Source: Belliella pelovolcani
GTDB taxonomy: Bacteria > Bacteroidota > Bacteroidia > Cytophagales > Cyclobacteriaceae
DNA length: 64,000 nucleotides
Direction of reading: 5' to 3'
Assembly: GCF_900156785.1 (NCBI RefSeq)
Contig: NZ_FTOP01000011.1
Span: forward strand, 1 to 64,000
Every line of letters begins with the position of its first letter. The stretch's first letter is position 1. The translations under genes and the position numbers were made by a program. Shown one piece after another: positions 33,875 through 41,777 of the stretch. The notes under the pieces are model-generated. The model ran no database searches. It saw only the letters and a program-made list of their open reading frames with translations, and was not told where the DNA came from.

Positions 33875-33948
33875 CGGAATGGACGGGACTCGAACCCGCG
33901 ACCTCCTGCGTGACAGGCAGGCATTCTAACCAGCTGAACTACCACTCC
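33875..33948 (-). tRNA. tRNA-Asp (GTC), downstream copy
   Basis: A 74-nt cloverleaf. The acceptor stem GGAGTGG pairs with CCATTCC (one G-U), discriminator base is G, the D arm contains AGCTGGTTAGAATGC, the anticodon loop reads CTGTCAC with anticodon GTC, and the T arm is GTCGCGGGTTCGAGTCCCG. The CCA end is not encoded. Its sequence is identical to the copy at 34008-34081. Confidence 0.97.
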
Positions 33949-34007
33949 ATTATTTTTGAGTTGTTGTAATGATAAAGATTTTTTGCAACTCAAAACAAAA
34001 AACCTTG

Positions 34008-34081
34008 CGGAATGGACGGGACTCGAACCCGCGACCTCCTGCGTGACAGGCAGGCATTCTAACCAGCTGAACTACCACTCC
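34008..34081 (-). tRNA. tRNA-Asp (GTC), upstream copy
   Basis: Identical 74-nt sequence to the copy at 33875-33948, with anticodon GTC and discriminator G. The two genes are 59 bp apart and are probably co-transcribed on the minus strand, ending at the hairpin at 33843-33870. The 300 bases upstream (34082-34380) hold only AT-rich spacer and the divergent accA promoter. Confidence 0.97.
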
Positions 34082-34351
34082 TTTTGTTACCTTCTCGTTT
34101 GAAGTGATGCAAAGGTAGTATTTTGGCTTTTCATTGCAAAAAATCAATCAAAAAAAATGATTGGCACCTAGGTATAATTCTAACTTTCAAATAGATAAAT
34201 TTAATTGATGTTTTGTTTTTGTTTTAAAAGGACGGGATTTGATGGTAGATTGAGGTATTATATGCTGATTTTTTTTCTCGCAATAGATTTTTCTAGGGGG
34301 ATTAAAATGGAACCATCGATATAAAAAAGTTTCTAATCGGTATATTATTTT

Positions 34352-34359
34352 TATCTTTG
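34352..34359 (+). promoter_or_regulatory. Promoter -7 box of accA
   Basis: TATCTTTG matches TAnnTTTG and would start transcription near 34366, about 15 nt before the ATG at 34381. GTTTC about 20 bases upstream is a weak -33 candidate. Confidence 0.6.
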
Positions 34360-34380
34360 CCTTAGTCAAAAACGCTTATT

Positions 34381-35328
34381 ATGGTATTAGAATTTGAAAA
34401 ACCAATTGCTGATCTTGAGACCAAGTTGCAAGAAATGAAGGACTTGGCAAAGGGTAGAAACATTGATTTGTCTGCTGATATTCAGTCGTTGGAAGAAAAA
34501 ATACAAGCTTTGAAAAAAGAAACATTCCAGAATTTGACTAGATGGCAGCGGGTTCAGCTTTCTAGACATGCAGATAGACCTTATGCTTTGGATTATATTT
34601 ATGAAATGACGAATGATTTCATAGAGCTTCATGGTGATAGATCTGTCAAAGATGATAAAGCCATGATTGGTGGTTTAGGAGATTTGGACGGGAGAAGTGT
34701 GATGTTTATCGGTCAGCAAAAAGGTAGAAATACCAAACAAAGGCAAGAGCGTAACTTTGGGATGGCTAATCCTGAGGGATATAGAAAGGCACTTCGATTG
34801 ATGAAAATGGCAGAGAAGTTTGGTAAGCCAATTGTCACTTTAATCGACACTCCTGGTGCATTTCCTGGCTTAGAAGCGGAAGAAAGAGGTCAGGGCGAAG
34901 CTATCGCTAGAAATATCAAAGAAATGTTTATGCTGAAAGTGCCTGTTATCTGTATTATAATAGGGGAAGGTGCTTCCGGAGGTGCTTTAGGTATCGCAAT
35001 TGGAGATAGAGTGATGATGTTGGAAAACACTTGGTATTCCGTGATTTCTCCAGAGTCTTGTTCTTCTATTCTTTGGAGATCTTGGGATTATAAAGAGCAA
35101 GCAGCAGAGGCACTTAAGCTCACCGCTCCTGATATGCAAAAGAATGGCCTAATTGATGGAATCATTGAGGAACCACTTGGTGGGGCACACAAGGATATGA
35201 AAAAAATGGCTAGAACAATTAAAAGCGCTATTTTGGAAGCTTTGAAAGAACTAGATAAAATTAAACCTGAAAAGAGAATTGACCAAAGAATAGATAAGTT
35301 CTGTTCTATGGGTGTAGTTGTGGAATAA
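34381..35328 (+). CDS. accA: Acetyl-CoA carboxylase carboxyltransferase subunit alpha
   Basis: A 315-residue protein with the full AccA layout: an N-terminal coiled helix ([17 protein letters not shown]), then the crotonase-like carboxyltransferase core with FELHGDR-type [48 protein letters not shown] and [11 protein letters not shown]. With AccD it moves the carboxyl group from biotin to acetyl-CoA, making malonyl-CoA for fatty acid synthesis. No other acc gene is adjacent. It has its own promoter and a long terminator hairpin. Confidence 0.96.
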   Translation: MVLEFEKPIADLETKLQEMKDLAKGRNIDLSADIQSLEEKIQALKKETFQNLTRWQRVQLSRHADRPYALDYIYEMTNDFIELHGDRSVKDDKAMIGGLGDLDGRSVMFIGQQKGRNTKQRQERNFGMANPEGYRKALRLMKMAEKFGKPIVTLIDTPGAFPGLEAEERGQGEAIARNIKEMFMLKVPVICIIIGEGASGGALGIAIGDRVMMLENTWYSVISPESCSSILWRSWDYKEQAAEALKLTAPDMQKNGLIDGIIEEPLGGAHKDMKKMARTIKSAILEALKELDKIKPEKRIDQRIDKFCSMGVVVE

Positions 35329-35337
35329 ATTATTCTG

Positions 35338-35396
35338 ATCCCATAATGACTTACCTGAATGATTGAGAATGAAGGCTAAGTTATTATGGGATTTTT
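35338..35396 (+). terminator. Terminator after accA
   Basis: ATCCCATAATGACTTA (35338-35353) pairs with TAAGTTATTATGGGAT (35377-35392) with one mismatch around a 23-nt loop, followed by a T-run. It separates accA from the MBL hydrolase gene. Confidence 0.75.
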
Positions 35397-35417
35397 GTTT
35401 TTAAATAAAAAAGAGTC

Positions 35418-36263
35418 ATGAACTTACATGTTGTCAATACTGGATTTTTTAAGTTGGATGGTGGAGCCATGTTTGGTGTAGTACCAAAAACACTTTGGTC
35501 GAGAACCAATCCAGCTGATGAAAATAACCTTTGTACCTGGGCCATGCGATGTCTTTTGGTAGAAGATCAAGGTAGAATCGTATTGATTGACAATGGTATT
35601 GGGGATAAGCAGGATGCAAAGTTTTTTTCGCATTATTACCTTCATGGTGATGCCTCCTTGCAAGGGTCTTTGAATCAGTTAGGACTCGACTATGCGGATA
35701 TCACAGACAATTTTCTTACACACTTACATTTTGATCATTGTGGGGGAGGAGTGAGGCATGCAAATGGAGATACTGATCAATTTCTAATGACATTTCCAAA
35801 TGCCAAATATTGGACTAATGCAGATCATTGGAATTGGGCTACGGTACCAAATGCAAGAGAGAAAGCCTCATTTCTTAAAGAGAATATACTTCCTATGCAA
35901 GATAGTGGTCAGCTGGCATTCCTTGATCTTGAAAACCCACAGCTTTTTGAGGGATTTGAATTTTTCACTGTCGACGGTCATACAGACAAACAGATGATTC
36001 CAAAAATTCATTACAAAGGTAAAACAATCGTTTTTGCAGCTGATTTACTTCCTTCAGTAGGTCATATACCACTTCCTTATGTGATGGGGTATGATACAAG
36101 GCCTCTATTGACTTTAGAGGAGAAGAAGAGATTTTTAGAAGAGGCAGCAAGGCATCAATATATCATCTTCTTGGAACATGACCCGCAATTCGAATGTTGT
36201 ACCGTGAAAATGACAGATAAGGGTGTCCGACTTGATCAAACATTCAAACTTAATGAAATCTAA
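35418..36263 (+). CDS. Metallo-beta-lactamase-fold hydrolase
   Basis: A 281-residue cytoplasmic MBL-fold protein. The metal-binding signature is THLHFDHCGGG (HxHxDH), a further ligand lies in TVDGHTDKQM, an Asp in FAADLLPS and a late His in FLEHDPQFECC. Such proteins include lactonases, phosphodiesterases and thioesterase-like enzymes. The layout with an early GGAMFGVVPKTLW matches the quorum-lactonase-like/AttM side of the superfamily, but no substrate can be assigned. It overlaps the patatin-like gene by 11 bases and heads a three-gene lipid-type operon. Confidence 0.85.
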   Translation: MNLHVVNTGFFKLDGGAMFGVVPKTLWSRTNPADENNLCTWAMRCLLVEDQGRIVLIDNGIGDKQDAKFFSHYYLHGDASLQGSLNQLGLDYADITDNFLTHLHFDHCGGGVRHANGDTDQFLMTFPNAKYWTNADHWNWATVPNAREKASFLKENILPMQDSGQLAFLDLENPQLFEGFEFFTVDGHTDKQMIPKIHYKGKTIVFAADLLPSVGHIPLPYVMGYDTRPLLTLEEKKRFLEEAARHQYIIFLEHDPQFECCTVKMTDKGVRLDQTFKLNEI

Positions 36264-37056
36264 TCCAAAAATTGGTCTTGCATTCTCCGGTGGGGGAATC
36301 AGAGGTATTGCTCACCTTGGTGTAATCAAAGCTTTGGATGAATACGATATCAAAGCAGATCAAGTGAGTGGAAGTAGTGCTGGAGCCATAGCTGGTGCCA
36401 TGTATTGCAATGGATATACGGCCGAAGAGATTTATGAAGCCATTATCAAAACCAATTACTTCAAATTCATGCGCCCTGCTATCAGCTGGACTGGTATTTT
36501 GAAAATGGATACAGTTGTAGAACTATTTAATAAGTACTTTCCAGAAGACGATTTTGCTGCATTGAAAATACCCTTGACTGTAGCAGCAACAGACATCAAA
36601 AGAGGGAAGGTGGTCTATTTTTCTAAAGGTCCACTGATCAAGCCCGTGATGGCGTCATCTTGTATCCCAGGGATGTTTGATCCTATTGAAATTGATGGTA
36701 GATATTATGTGGATGGAGGTGTGTTGAATAATATGCCAGTTGAGCCACATGATGGTGTTTGTGACGTAATCATTGGAGTCAACTGTAATCATTTACCAGA
36801 AGAACATAACATCAAAAATATCAAGAATTTGATAGAAAGGACAGTAATTATGTCCATGAATTACAATGTGTATAGTAGAAAGAATAAGTGTGATTTTTTC
36901 ATAGAACCTCAAGGTTTGGCAAAGTATGGTGTATTTGACATCAAAAAATCCAAAGAGATATTTGATGCAGGATATAAGGCGACAATTGAATATATAGAAG
37001 CTAACCCGGAGTTTAAGGCATTGGGCAAAACTGAAGAAAAATTAGAAATCAAATGA
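36253..37056 (+). CDS. Patatin-like phospholipase
   Basis: The product is 267 residues from the ATG at 36253. The earlier in-frame start at 36223 lies 40 bases inside the upstream gene, and the ATG before KSNPKIGLAFSGGGIRG sits directly ahead of the fold. It has the oxyanion GGGIRG, nucleophile Ser42 in GSSAG and catalytic Asp154 in YVDGGV, so the Ser-Asp dyad is complete. Bacterial patatins of this short type release fatty acids from phospholipids. It overlaps the MBL gene by 11 bases and the acyltransferase gene by four. Confidence 0.92.
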   Translation: MKSNPKIGLAFSGGGIRGIAHLGVIKALDEYDIKADQVSGSSAGAIAGAMYCNGYTAEEIYEAIIKTNYFKFMRPAISWTGILKMDTVVELFNKYFPEDDFAALKIPLTVAATDIKRGKVVYFSKGPLIKPVMASSCIPGMFDPIEIDGRYYVDGGVLNNMPVEPHDGVCDVIIGVNCNHLPEEHNIKNIKNLIERTVIMSMNYNVYSRKNKCDFFIEPQGLAKYGVFDIKKSKEIFDAGYKATIEYIEANPEFKALGKTEEKLEIK

Positions 37057-37613
37057 TGAAGTTCCTATCTAAGGTGGTGTTTTGGCTAACAGGCTGGAAA
37101 TTTGTGTCCGTTTGGCCTAAAGAATTAAAAAAAGCAGTATTGATTGCTATCCCTCATACAAGCAATTGGGATTTGCTGTATGCGAGAGCAGCTTTTTATT
37201 TGATGGACGTCCCTGTAAAGTTTACCATTAAAAAGGAAGTCATGGTTGGTCCTTTAGGTTGGTTTATCAAGTCACTAGGTGGAATTGGTATAGATAGAAG
37301 GCGAACTCCGGGAAAAAAGAAACAGACGTACACAGAATTGATGGTCAATTTGCTCAAGGAAACTGACGAGTTGGTCATGATGGTTACTCCTGAAGGGACC
37401 AGAAGCTATGCGCCAAAGTGGAAATCTGGCTTTTATCATATCGCTTTAGGAGCAAATGTTCCAGTCGTAATAGGGTATCTCGATTACAAAAAGAAAGAGG
37501 CTGGAATCGGCCCTATTATCATGCCTGATGGAAATATGGATGCACAAATCGAAGAAATGAAGGTCTTTGGACGAACTGTTACAGCCAAGTATCCCGAGCA
37601 AGGAATTAGATAA
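37053..37613 (+). CDS. 1-acylglycerol-phosphate acyltransferase-like protein
   Basis: A 186-residue protein of the PlsC/LPLAT superfamily. The catalytic HX4D motif is IPHTSNWDLLYARA, and a second block is VTPEGTRSYAPKWKSGFYHIA with the substrate-binding EGTR. The N-terminal hydrophobic segment suggests inner-membrane association. It attaches an acyl chain to a lysophospholipid or related acceptor. Its ATG overlaps the patatin stop (ATGATGA), so lipase and acyltransferase are translationally coupled, suggesting deacylation and reacylation of membrane lipids. Family is clear, acceptor is not. Confidence 0.88.
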   Translation: MMKFLSKVVFWLTGWKFVSVWPKELKKAVLIAIPHTSNWDLLYARAAFYLMDVPVKFTIKKEVMVGPLGWFIKSLGGIGIDRRRTPGKKKQTYTELMVNLLKETDELVMMVTPEGTRSYAPKWKSGFYHIALGANVPVVIGYLDYKKKEAGIGPIIMPDGNMDAQIEEMKVFGRTVTAKYPEQGIR

Positions 37614-37638
37614 ATGATTTTTTCAATACTATTTTTAA

Positions 37639-38673
37639 TTAATGTGATGGAACGGCAGCCAAATCTATTTCAGGATTAGCCTTCAAGCCTACAATATTTT
37701 CGAGAAAGTCAATGGTTGCGTTTCTCACGCCTTGCCAATCCTTGGAAGTGATTTCAGATGCGATCACGTGGTCTCCTGATTCTGGAAAGGGGTTTTTTAA
37801 TTTTAATTCAGGTAAAGTACTCACCGACTCGTACATTTCAAGCATTTTTGGAACAGAGACTACAAAATCCTGTTCTTGATCATTTTTGTAATAGTACCCC
37901 AAGAATAATGGTTGCTTGATTTTTTTGAATGTCTGCTCATTCATAGTACTTCTCAAAAGAACTCCTAAACTTACATAACTATTTAAATGATATTCCTCTG
38001 ACCAGTATTTAGCCTTTTCACCTTCTCTTTGATTGATGCGCATGCCGTCTTTTATCAGGAAGTTTTCAGCGAGGTATTTATTCCAAGGTTGAAAAAATCT
38101 ATCTAAGGCTTTACCTCCTTCTTCTATTGCTGGTGAGTATAGAATCAAAGCTTTCATATCGGGTCTTTCTGCTGCCAGATTCAAACTCAAAGCACCACCC
38201 ATAGATGTTCCAATGACAATCACACTGTCTCCAATGCTTTTCCCTATCATAAAAGCTTCTCTAGCTGCTTCTAGCAAAAGCTTTGCTGATAGGTATTTCA
38301 TAGCATCGGGTCTTGATATACCATGTTCGGGAAGCCTAGCCAAGTAGAGGTTTGCATTGAAATATTGTGCAACCTGTTCATGCACCGGCGAACCTTCCTT
38401 TTCGCTAGCACCAAAACCATGAATGTAAACAATGGAGTAGGGTGTTTTGGATTTATTTGAATCAGCCCAGACTATTCTAGCAGTAGTGCCAGGCTTCAGT
38501 CCAGTAACAGTATCCTCAATTGCCTTGATGTAATTTTCTAATTGGGTTGGATCGGTGGGAACTTGGTGATACTCCCCAGATAAGTCTTCGATTTCAGCCT
38601 TCGGACCAAGCATATAAACAATAGCCAGAAGCATTGCTAAGGCCATGGCGATGGTGAGAATTCTTTTAAGCAT
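37639..38673 (-). CDS. Alpha/beta hydrolase with N-terminal membrane anchor
   Basis: The product is 344 residues from the ATG at 38673 (MLKRILTIAMALAMLLAIVY). A TTG at 38691 would add six residues and is less likely. It has an N-terminal signal anchor or signal peptide, then an alpha/beta-hydrolase fold with IVYIHGFGASEKEG, nucleophile elbow GTSMGGALSL and a late SGDHVIASE carrying the catalytic His. It is probably an exported or membrane-tethered esterase or lipase. It is convergent with the acyltransferase gene and divergent from the M28 peptidase; nothing in the context fixes its substrate. Confidence 0.85.
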   Translation of the reverse strand: MLKRILTIAMALAMLLAIVYMLGPKAEIEDLSGEYHQVPTDPTQLENYIKAIEDTVTGLKPGTTARIVWADSNKSKTPYSIVYIHGFGASEKEGSPVHEQVAQYFNANLYLARLPEHGISRPDAMKYLSAKLLLEAAREAFMIGKSIGDSVIVIGTSMGGALSLNLAAERPDMKALILYSPAIEEGGKALDRFFQPWNKYLAENFLIKDGMRINQREGEKAKYWSEEYHLNSYVSLGVLLRSTMNEQTFKKIKQPLFLGYYYKNDQEQDFVVSVPKMLEMYESVSTLPELKLKNPFPESGDHVIASEITSKDWQGVRNATIDFLENIVGLKANPEIDLAAVPSH

Positions 38674-38778
38674 AATTGATTTGCTGATCAAAAGTTTTAC
38701 TTCTTTTTCCTGTTTTGATTGTTCAAAGATAGTCTTTTCAATTTTGATTACTTTTATAATATTTCACGCTATATTTTC

Positions 38779-38786
38779 TAAATTTG
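38779..38786 (+). promoter_or_regulatory. Promoter -7 box of the M28 peptidase gene
   Basis: TAAATTTG matches TAnnTTTG and lies 23 bp before the ATG at 38810. A transcription start near 38793 is expected. No TTTG is present at the usual -33 distance. Confidence 0.5.
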
Positions 38787-38809
38787 AGTAATCACTCAAT
38801 TCAACTCTT

Positions 38810-40459
38810 ATGAAGAATCAAATACATTATTTGCTATCATTGAGCATAGCTACTATATTTTTTAGTGCCTGTCAATATCAAGTAACTGATACCTATCAAT
38901 TTCAAGTCGAAGACATAGAGGATCATATCATCACCTTATCTTCAGACGACTTTCTTGGTCGGATGCCATTTACAAAGGGAGAGGAGCTGACCACTTCCTA
39001 TTTGGTCAATGAATTTAAAAGCCTTGGACTTGAACCTGGAAATGGCGATTCATTTTTTCAAGAAGTGCCAATGGTGTCTATTCTAGCTACTCCTGCAGCG
39101 CAGATGAAAATCAGTTCTGAGAAAGAGAAAATAGTATTGGAAGGATTGAAGGATTATGTGATTTGGACACAAAGGACTGATCCAAGCGTTAGCTTCGAAG
39201 ATGCTGAACTTGTTTTTGCGGGTTTTGGAATAGTTGCACCTGAATATGGTTGGGACGATTATAAGGGACTCAATGTCAAAGACAAGATTGTAGTGGTCCT
39301 GGTGAACGATCCGGGTTTTGGGACTGAAGATGAAGCTTTTTTCAAAGGTAATACCATGACTTATTATGGTAGATGGACCTATAAATATGAAGAAGCCATC
39401 AGGCAGGGAGCTTTGGGATGTTTGATCGTCCATAACACCATCCCAGCTGGTTATGGATTCAATGTGGTGCAGAATAGCTGGAATGCGTCTAAACTTTACC
39501 TAGATGATAGGGGAAAAGAATCTTACAAACTTGCTTTTGAAGGTTGGATTACCTTGCCAATTGCCAATAGGCTTTTTGAAATGGCAGGATTGAATGAAAG
39601 AGAGATGTTAGCGAAAGCGCGTAAGGTTGATTTTGAACCTATTCCGATGAATTTGAAAGCTGCAAGTACCATTGATGTGAGTGCTTCCTACAATATCAGT
39701 AAAAATGTTATTGCAAAAATTACTGGTAAGACTGCTCCAGATGAAGTGATCATTTATACTGCACATTGGGATCATTTGGGTATTGGAAAACCAGATGAAC
39801 TTGGAGATAGCCTTTATAATGGCGCATTAGACAATGCTAGTGGGACGGCCGCTCTATTGGCTATGGCTAAGGCTTTTAAAAATGATACTCAGACGGATCG
39901 AACAGTGGCTTTTCTTGCAGTAACTGCTGAAGAGCAAGGTCTATGGGGCTCGGCATATTACGCTCAAAACCCGATCTTCCCTAAAGAAAAAACTGTCGCC
40001 AATATCAATATGGATGGTATCAATCCTTATGGGAAAATGAAAGACGTGTCTTTGATTGGTATGGGGCAATCTTCCTTAGAAGATATTTTAATTGAAGAAT
40101 TGGATAAAGTAGGAAGGTATGCTTCTCCCGACCCAACTCCATCAGCTGGATTTTATTTTAGGTCTGATCATTTCAATTTTGCAAAAATTGGAATACCAGC
40201 CCTCTATATTGGAACCGGAATAGATCATTTTGAAAAAGGGAAAGAATACGGAAAGCAGCTGCAGGACGATTATACAGCAAAATATTATCATAAACCATCT
40301 GATGAATATGACCCAAGTCGCTGGAATCTCGATGGGGCAGTAGAAGATGTGCAGCTTTTATACCAAGTGGGCAGGAGATTAGCCAATGATTCTAAGTGGC
40401 CTCAATGGAAGCCAGGTTCAGAGTTTAAGGCGGTTAGAGAGGAATATTTAAACAAATAA
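38810..40459 (+). CDS. M28-family peptidase lipoprotein with PA domain
   Basis: A 549-residue lipoprotein (lipobox FFSAC, Cys21). A protease-associated domain is inserted at about 135-260. The M28 catalytic part follows with the di-zinc residues in TAHWDHLGIG, GALDNASGTAALL, AVTAEEQGLWGS, NINMDG and FRSDHFNFAKIGIPAL. Family members are aminopeptidases or carboxypeptidases acting on peptides in the periplasm or at the outer membrane. A small exported protein gene starts four bases after its stop and is probably co-transcribed. All metal ligands seem present, so it should be active. Confidence 0.92.
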   Translation: MKNQIHYLLSLSIATIFFSACQYQVTDTYQFQVEDIEDHIITLSSDDFLGRMPFTKGEELTTSYLVNEFKSLGLEPGNGDSFFQEVPMVSILATPAAQMKISSEKEKIVLEGLKDYVIWTQRTDPSVSFEDAELVFAGFGIVAPEYGWDDYKGLNVKDKIVVVLVNDPGFGTEDEAFFKGNTMTYYGRWTYKYEEAIRQGALGCLIVHNTIPAGYGFNVVQNSWNASKLYLDDRGKESYKLAFEGWITLPIANRLFEMAGLNEREMLAKARKVDFEPIPMNLKAASTIDVSASYNISKNVIAKITGKTAPDEVIIYTAHWDHLGIGKPDELGDSLYNGALDNASGTAALLAMAKAFKNDTQTDRTVAFLAVTAEEQGLWGSAYYAQNPIFPKEKTVANINMDGINPYGKMKDVSLIGMGQSSLEDILIEELDKVGRYASPDPTPSAGFYFRSDHFNFAKIGIPALYIGTGIDHFEKGKEYGKQLQDDYTAKYYHKPSDEYDPSRWNLDGAVEDVQLLYQVGRRLANDSKWPQWKPGSEFKAVREEYLNK

Positions 40460-40463
40460 GTTT

Positions 40464-40988
40464 GTGCATCTTAGAATAATATTTCTCGGTATAGTATTGA
40501 TTGTCCTAAGTTTTGGACAGGTGAAGTCTCAAGACTTCGTTCCATATCGTTCAGTTTATGTAGAACTAGGTGGTGCTGGACTCCCTTATTCCTTCAATTA
40601 CGACTTCAGGTTTGACAAAAAAGATATTCATTCTTGGGGTATGAGGGTTGGTGCAGGTGGTTATGCATTTTTTGAGGGGGATAAATTTTTTTCACTCCCA
40701 GTTTTAGTAAATAAGCTATATGGTCCAGGCCCTGGTTATTTTGAAATGGGAGCTGGGTTAACTCTCGTGGCATTTAGCAGTTCCAAACCAAACTCTAGGA
40801 GTGACTTTACCCAATTTGTCTTGCCTTTTGAGGGGTCTCCCAATATGATGGGAGTCATGAGTTTTGGGTATAGACACCTTCCCAAGCAAGGCGGATTTAC
40901 TTGGAGGACTAATTTGAATCCTGTTTTCAATACCAAAGGGTTTTGGCCTTTGTGGATAGGAATAGGGATTGGATATGCCTTTCAATAA
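40464..40988 (+). CDS. Small exported beta-rich protein, unknown function
   Basis: A 174-residue product from a GTG at 40464, four bases after the M28 stop. No ATG is available in frame before the signal peptide (MHLRIIFLGIVLIVLSFGQVKSQ). The mature part has alternating aromatic and Gly residues (YVELGGAGLPYSFNYDFRF, later WPLWIGIGIGYAF) and ends in an aromatic residue, a pattern typical of small outer-membrane beta barrels. I do not recognise a named family. Tight spacing suggests co-expression with the peptidase. Confidence 0.7.
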   Translation: MHLRIIFLGIVLIVLSFGQVKSQDFVPYRSVYVELGGAGLPYSFNYDFRFDKKDIHSWGMRVGAGGYAFFEGDKFFSLPVLVNKLYGPGPGYFEMGAGLTLVAFSSSKPNSRSDFTQFVLPFEGSPNMMGVMSFGYRHLPKQGGFTWRTNLNPVFNTKGFWPLWIGIGIGYAFQ

Positions 40989-41096
40989 GCTATAGGACCG
41001 TTTTTTGAAATTCTTGTTAGTAATGCAAACAAAAAGTGAATTTTTGTAAACTCTTTTACATACTTCATCGTTACAGAGTTTGTTTTGGTAAAAACT

Positions 41097-41777
41097 ATGG
41101 AGAAATTACTCAAAAACATGCGGGTAGATGTAAATGATAAAATTTACTTGAAAGACCCCTTTAGCTCAGATTTAGGTAAGGAAATTATTAATAAAAGCCT
41201 TGTATTAATTCCTGAACTTGGGCTTGAGCATTTTACATTCAAAAAATTAGCATTGAAAATTGGCTGCACTGAAGCAGCTATCTATCGATATTTTGAAAAT
41301 AAGCATAAAATTATGCTATTTTTGACATTATGGTACTGGGGTTTTTTGGAGCAAAATCTAGTATTATCAACTTTAAACCTGAAAGACCCTAAAGAGAGGC
41401 TGAAAATTGCCATACAAATTTTAGTTTCTGGTCCGATTTATAAAATCAATGATTTTGTTGATCCCATTCCCTTGAAAAAATTAATCATCGACGAATCTAC
41501 CAAAGCATATATGACCAAAGAAGTAGATGATGATTATAAAAACGGTTTCTTTAACCTATACAATAGGCTAGGTGAGCGAATTGCAAATATAATTCTCGAA
41601 ATAAATCCAACCTACGAATTTCCTAAAACGCTGGTTTCTACTGTAATGGAATCCAGTCTATTGCAATCTTATTATTCAGAACATATTCCAAGTCTTACTG
41701 ATATTCACCCCATGGATAGTAAGAAAGTGGAGTTTTTCCAACAACTTGTATTTAAAGCCATAGCAAATGAAAATTGA
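41097..41777 (+). CDS. TetR-family regulator of the exporter operon
   Basis: The product is 226 residues from the ATG at 41097. A TTG at 41085 would add four residues. The TetR helix-turn-helix is at about 39-66, including FTFKKLALKIGCTEAAIYRYFENKHK split across the recognition helix. The rest is an all-helical effector-binding region without a named subfamily. It overlaps the ABC gene by 11 bases and heads the ABC-HlyD-TolC operon, so it probably represses its own operon until a ligand binds. An unusual feature is the roughly 30-residue extension before the HTH. Confidence 0.88.
   Translation: MEKLLKNMRVDVNDKIYLKDPFSSDLGKEIINKSLVLIPELGLEHFTFKKLALKIGCTEAAIYRYFENKHKIMLFLTLWYWGFLEQNLVLSTLNLKDPKERLKIAIQILVSGPIYKINDFVDPIPLKKLIIDESTKAYMTKEVDDDYKNGFFNLYNRLGERIANIILEINPTYEFPKTLVSTVMESSLLQSYYSEHIPSLTDIHPMDSKKVEFFQQLVFKAIANEN

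Noticed and set aside
33769-34147. Two minus-strand open frames containing the peptide VVQLVRMPACHAGGRGFESRPF
   Set aside because: They are translations of the two tRNA-Asp genes, a well-known spurious protein type.
34187-34369. 60-residue minus-strand open frame between the tRNA genes and accA
   Set aside because: It overlies the accA promoter, is low-complexity Lys/Ile-rich sequence and has no recognisable start context.
40459-40470. Frameshift or fusion between the M28 peptidase and the following small gene
   Set aside because: The second gene has its own GTG start and a clear signal peptide, so it is a separate protein.
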